The translations under genes and the position numbers were made by a program. Below, in pieces: positions 5,979 to 5,982 of a stretch of DNA of 5,982 nt. This stretch comes from Candidatus Gastranaerophilales bacterium. Lineage in GTDB: Bacteria; Cyanobacteriota; Vampirovibrionia; Gastranaerophilales; Gastranaerophilaceae. The notes below the pieces were generated by a model. That model had not been told where the DNA came from. It ran no database searches and saw nothing but the letters and a program-made list of their open reading frames with translations. The stretch is taken from positions 1 to 5,982 of the forward strand of contig CALUUL010000093.1 in assembly GCA_944323945.1 (NCBI GenBank), given 5' to 3'. Numbering within the stretch: the stretch's first letter is position 1; each line of letters begins with the position of its first letter.

Positions 5979-5982
5979 ATAA

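Noticed and set aside
1..5982. CRISPR array or a complete defence island
   Set aside because: No regularly spaced direct repeats and no recognisable cas, restriction or toxin-antitoxin gene pair are present; the HNH-like gene alone is not sufficient.

Overview
The window is AT-rich bacterial DNA in which every intact gene lies on the minus strand. From the right end leftwards in the sense of transcription it carries tRNA-Thr(UGU), tRNA-Tyr(GUA), a broken tRNA-Thr-like copy, tRNA-Thr(GGU), tuf (elongation factor Tu), a gene-poor stretch of about 1.2 kb, a 635-residue HNH-like/coiled-coil protein of unknown role, and the first 370 residues of a receiver-PAS-histidine kinase that runs off the left edge.

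The EF-Tu sequence has features I associate with the cyanobacterial lineage (DCPGH in G3, [15 protein letters not shown], and a longer stretch before DKWVDKI after the G5 motif). The very low GC and the asparagine-, lysine- and isoleucine-rich hypothetical protein would fit a non-photosynthetic gut relative of Cyanobacteria (Melainabacteria/Vampirovibrionia, for example Gastranaerophilales). This placement is inference from sequence style and could not be tested by a search.

The right end (about 4290-5978) is the translation block. The tRNAs and tuf are closely spaced on one strand, the arrangement known from thrU-tyrU-glyT-thrT-tufB in Escherichia coli, and they end in a strong symmetric hairpin terminator just after tuf. 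Where E. coli has tRNA-Gly, this window instead has a tRNA-Thr-like sequence split by a 40-nt insert that contains a 9-bp hairpin; it lacks a T arm.

The middle (3093-4336) contains no long intact gene. On the plus strand it holds a heavily decayed protein gene, readable in pieces across all three frames from about 3381 to 4264 and convergent with tuf. On the minus strand it holds a 53-codon open frame with a hydrophobic C-terminal half, and a leader with two hairpins in front of the HNH/coiled-coil gene.

The left end (1-3092) carries the HNH-like/coiled-coil gene and the sensor kinase, separated by 72 bases that include a perfect 17-base palindrome. Nothing shows that these two genes work together; adjacency and strand are the only link. 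The strongest leads are the interrupted tRNA-Thr copy, the HNH/coiled-coil protein with its structured leader, and the decayed plus-strand gene.
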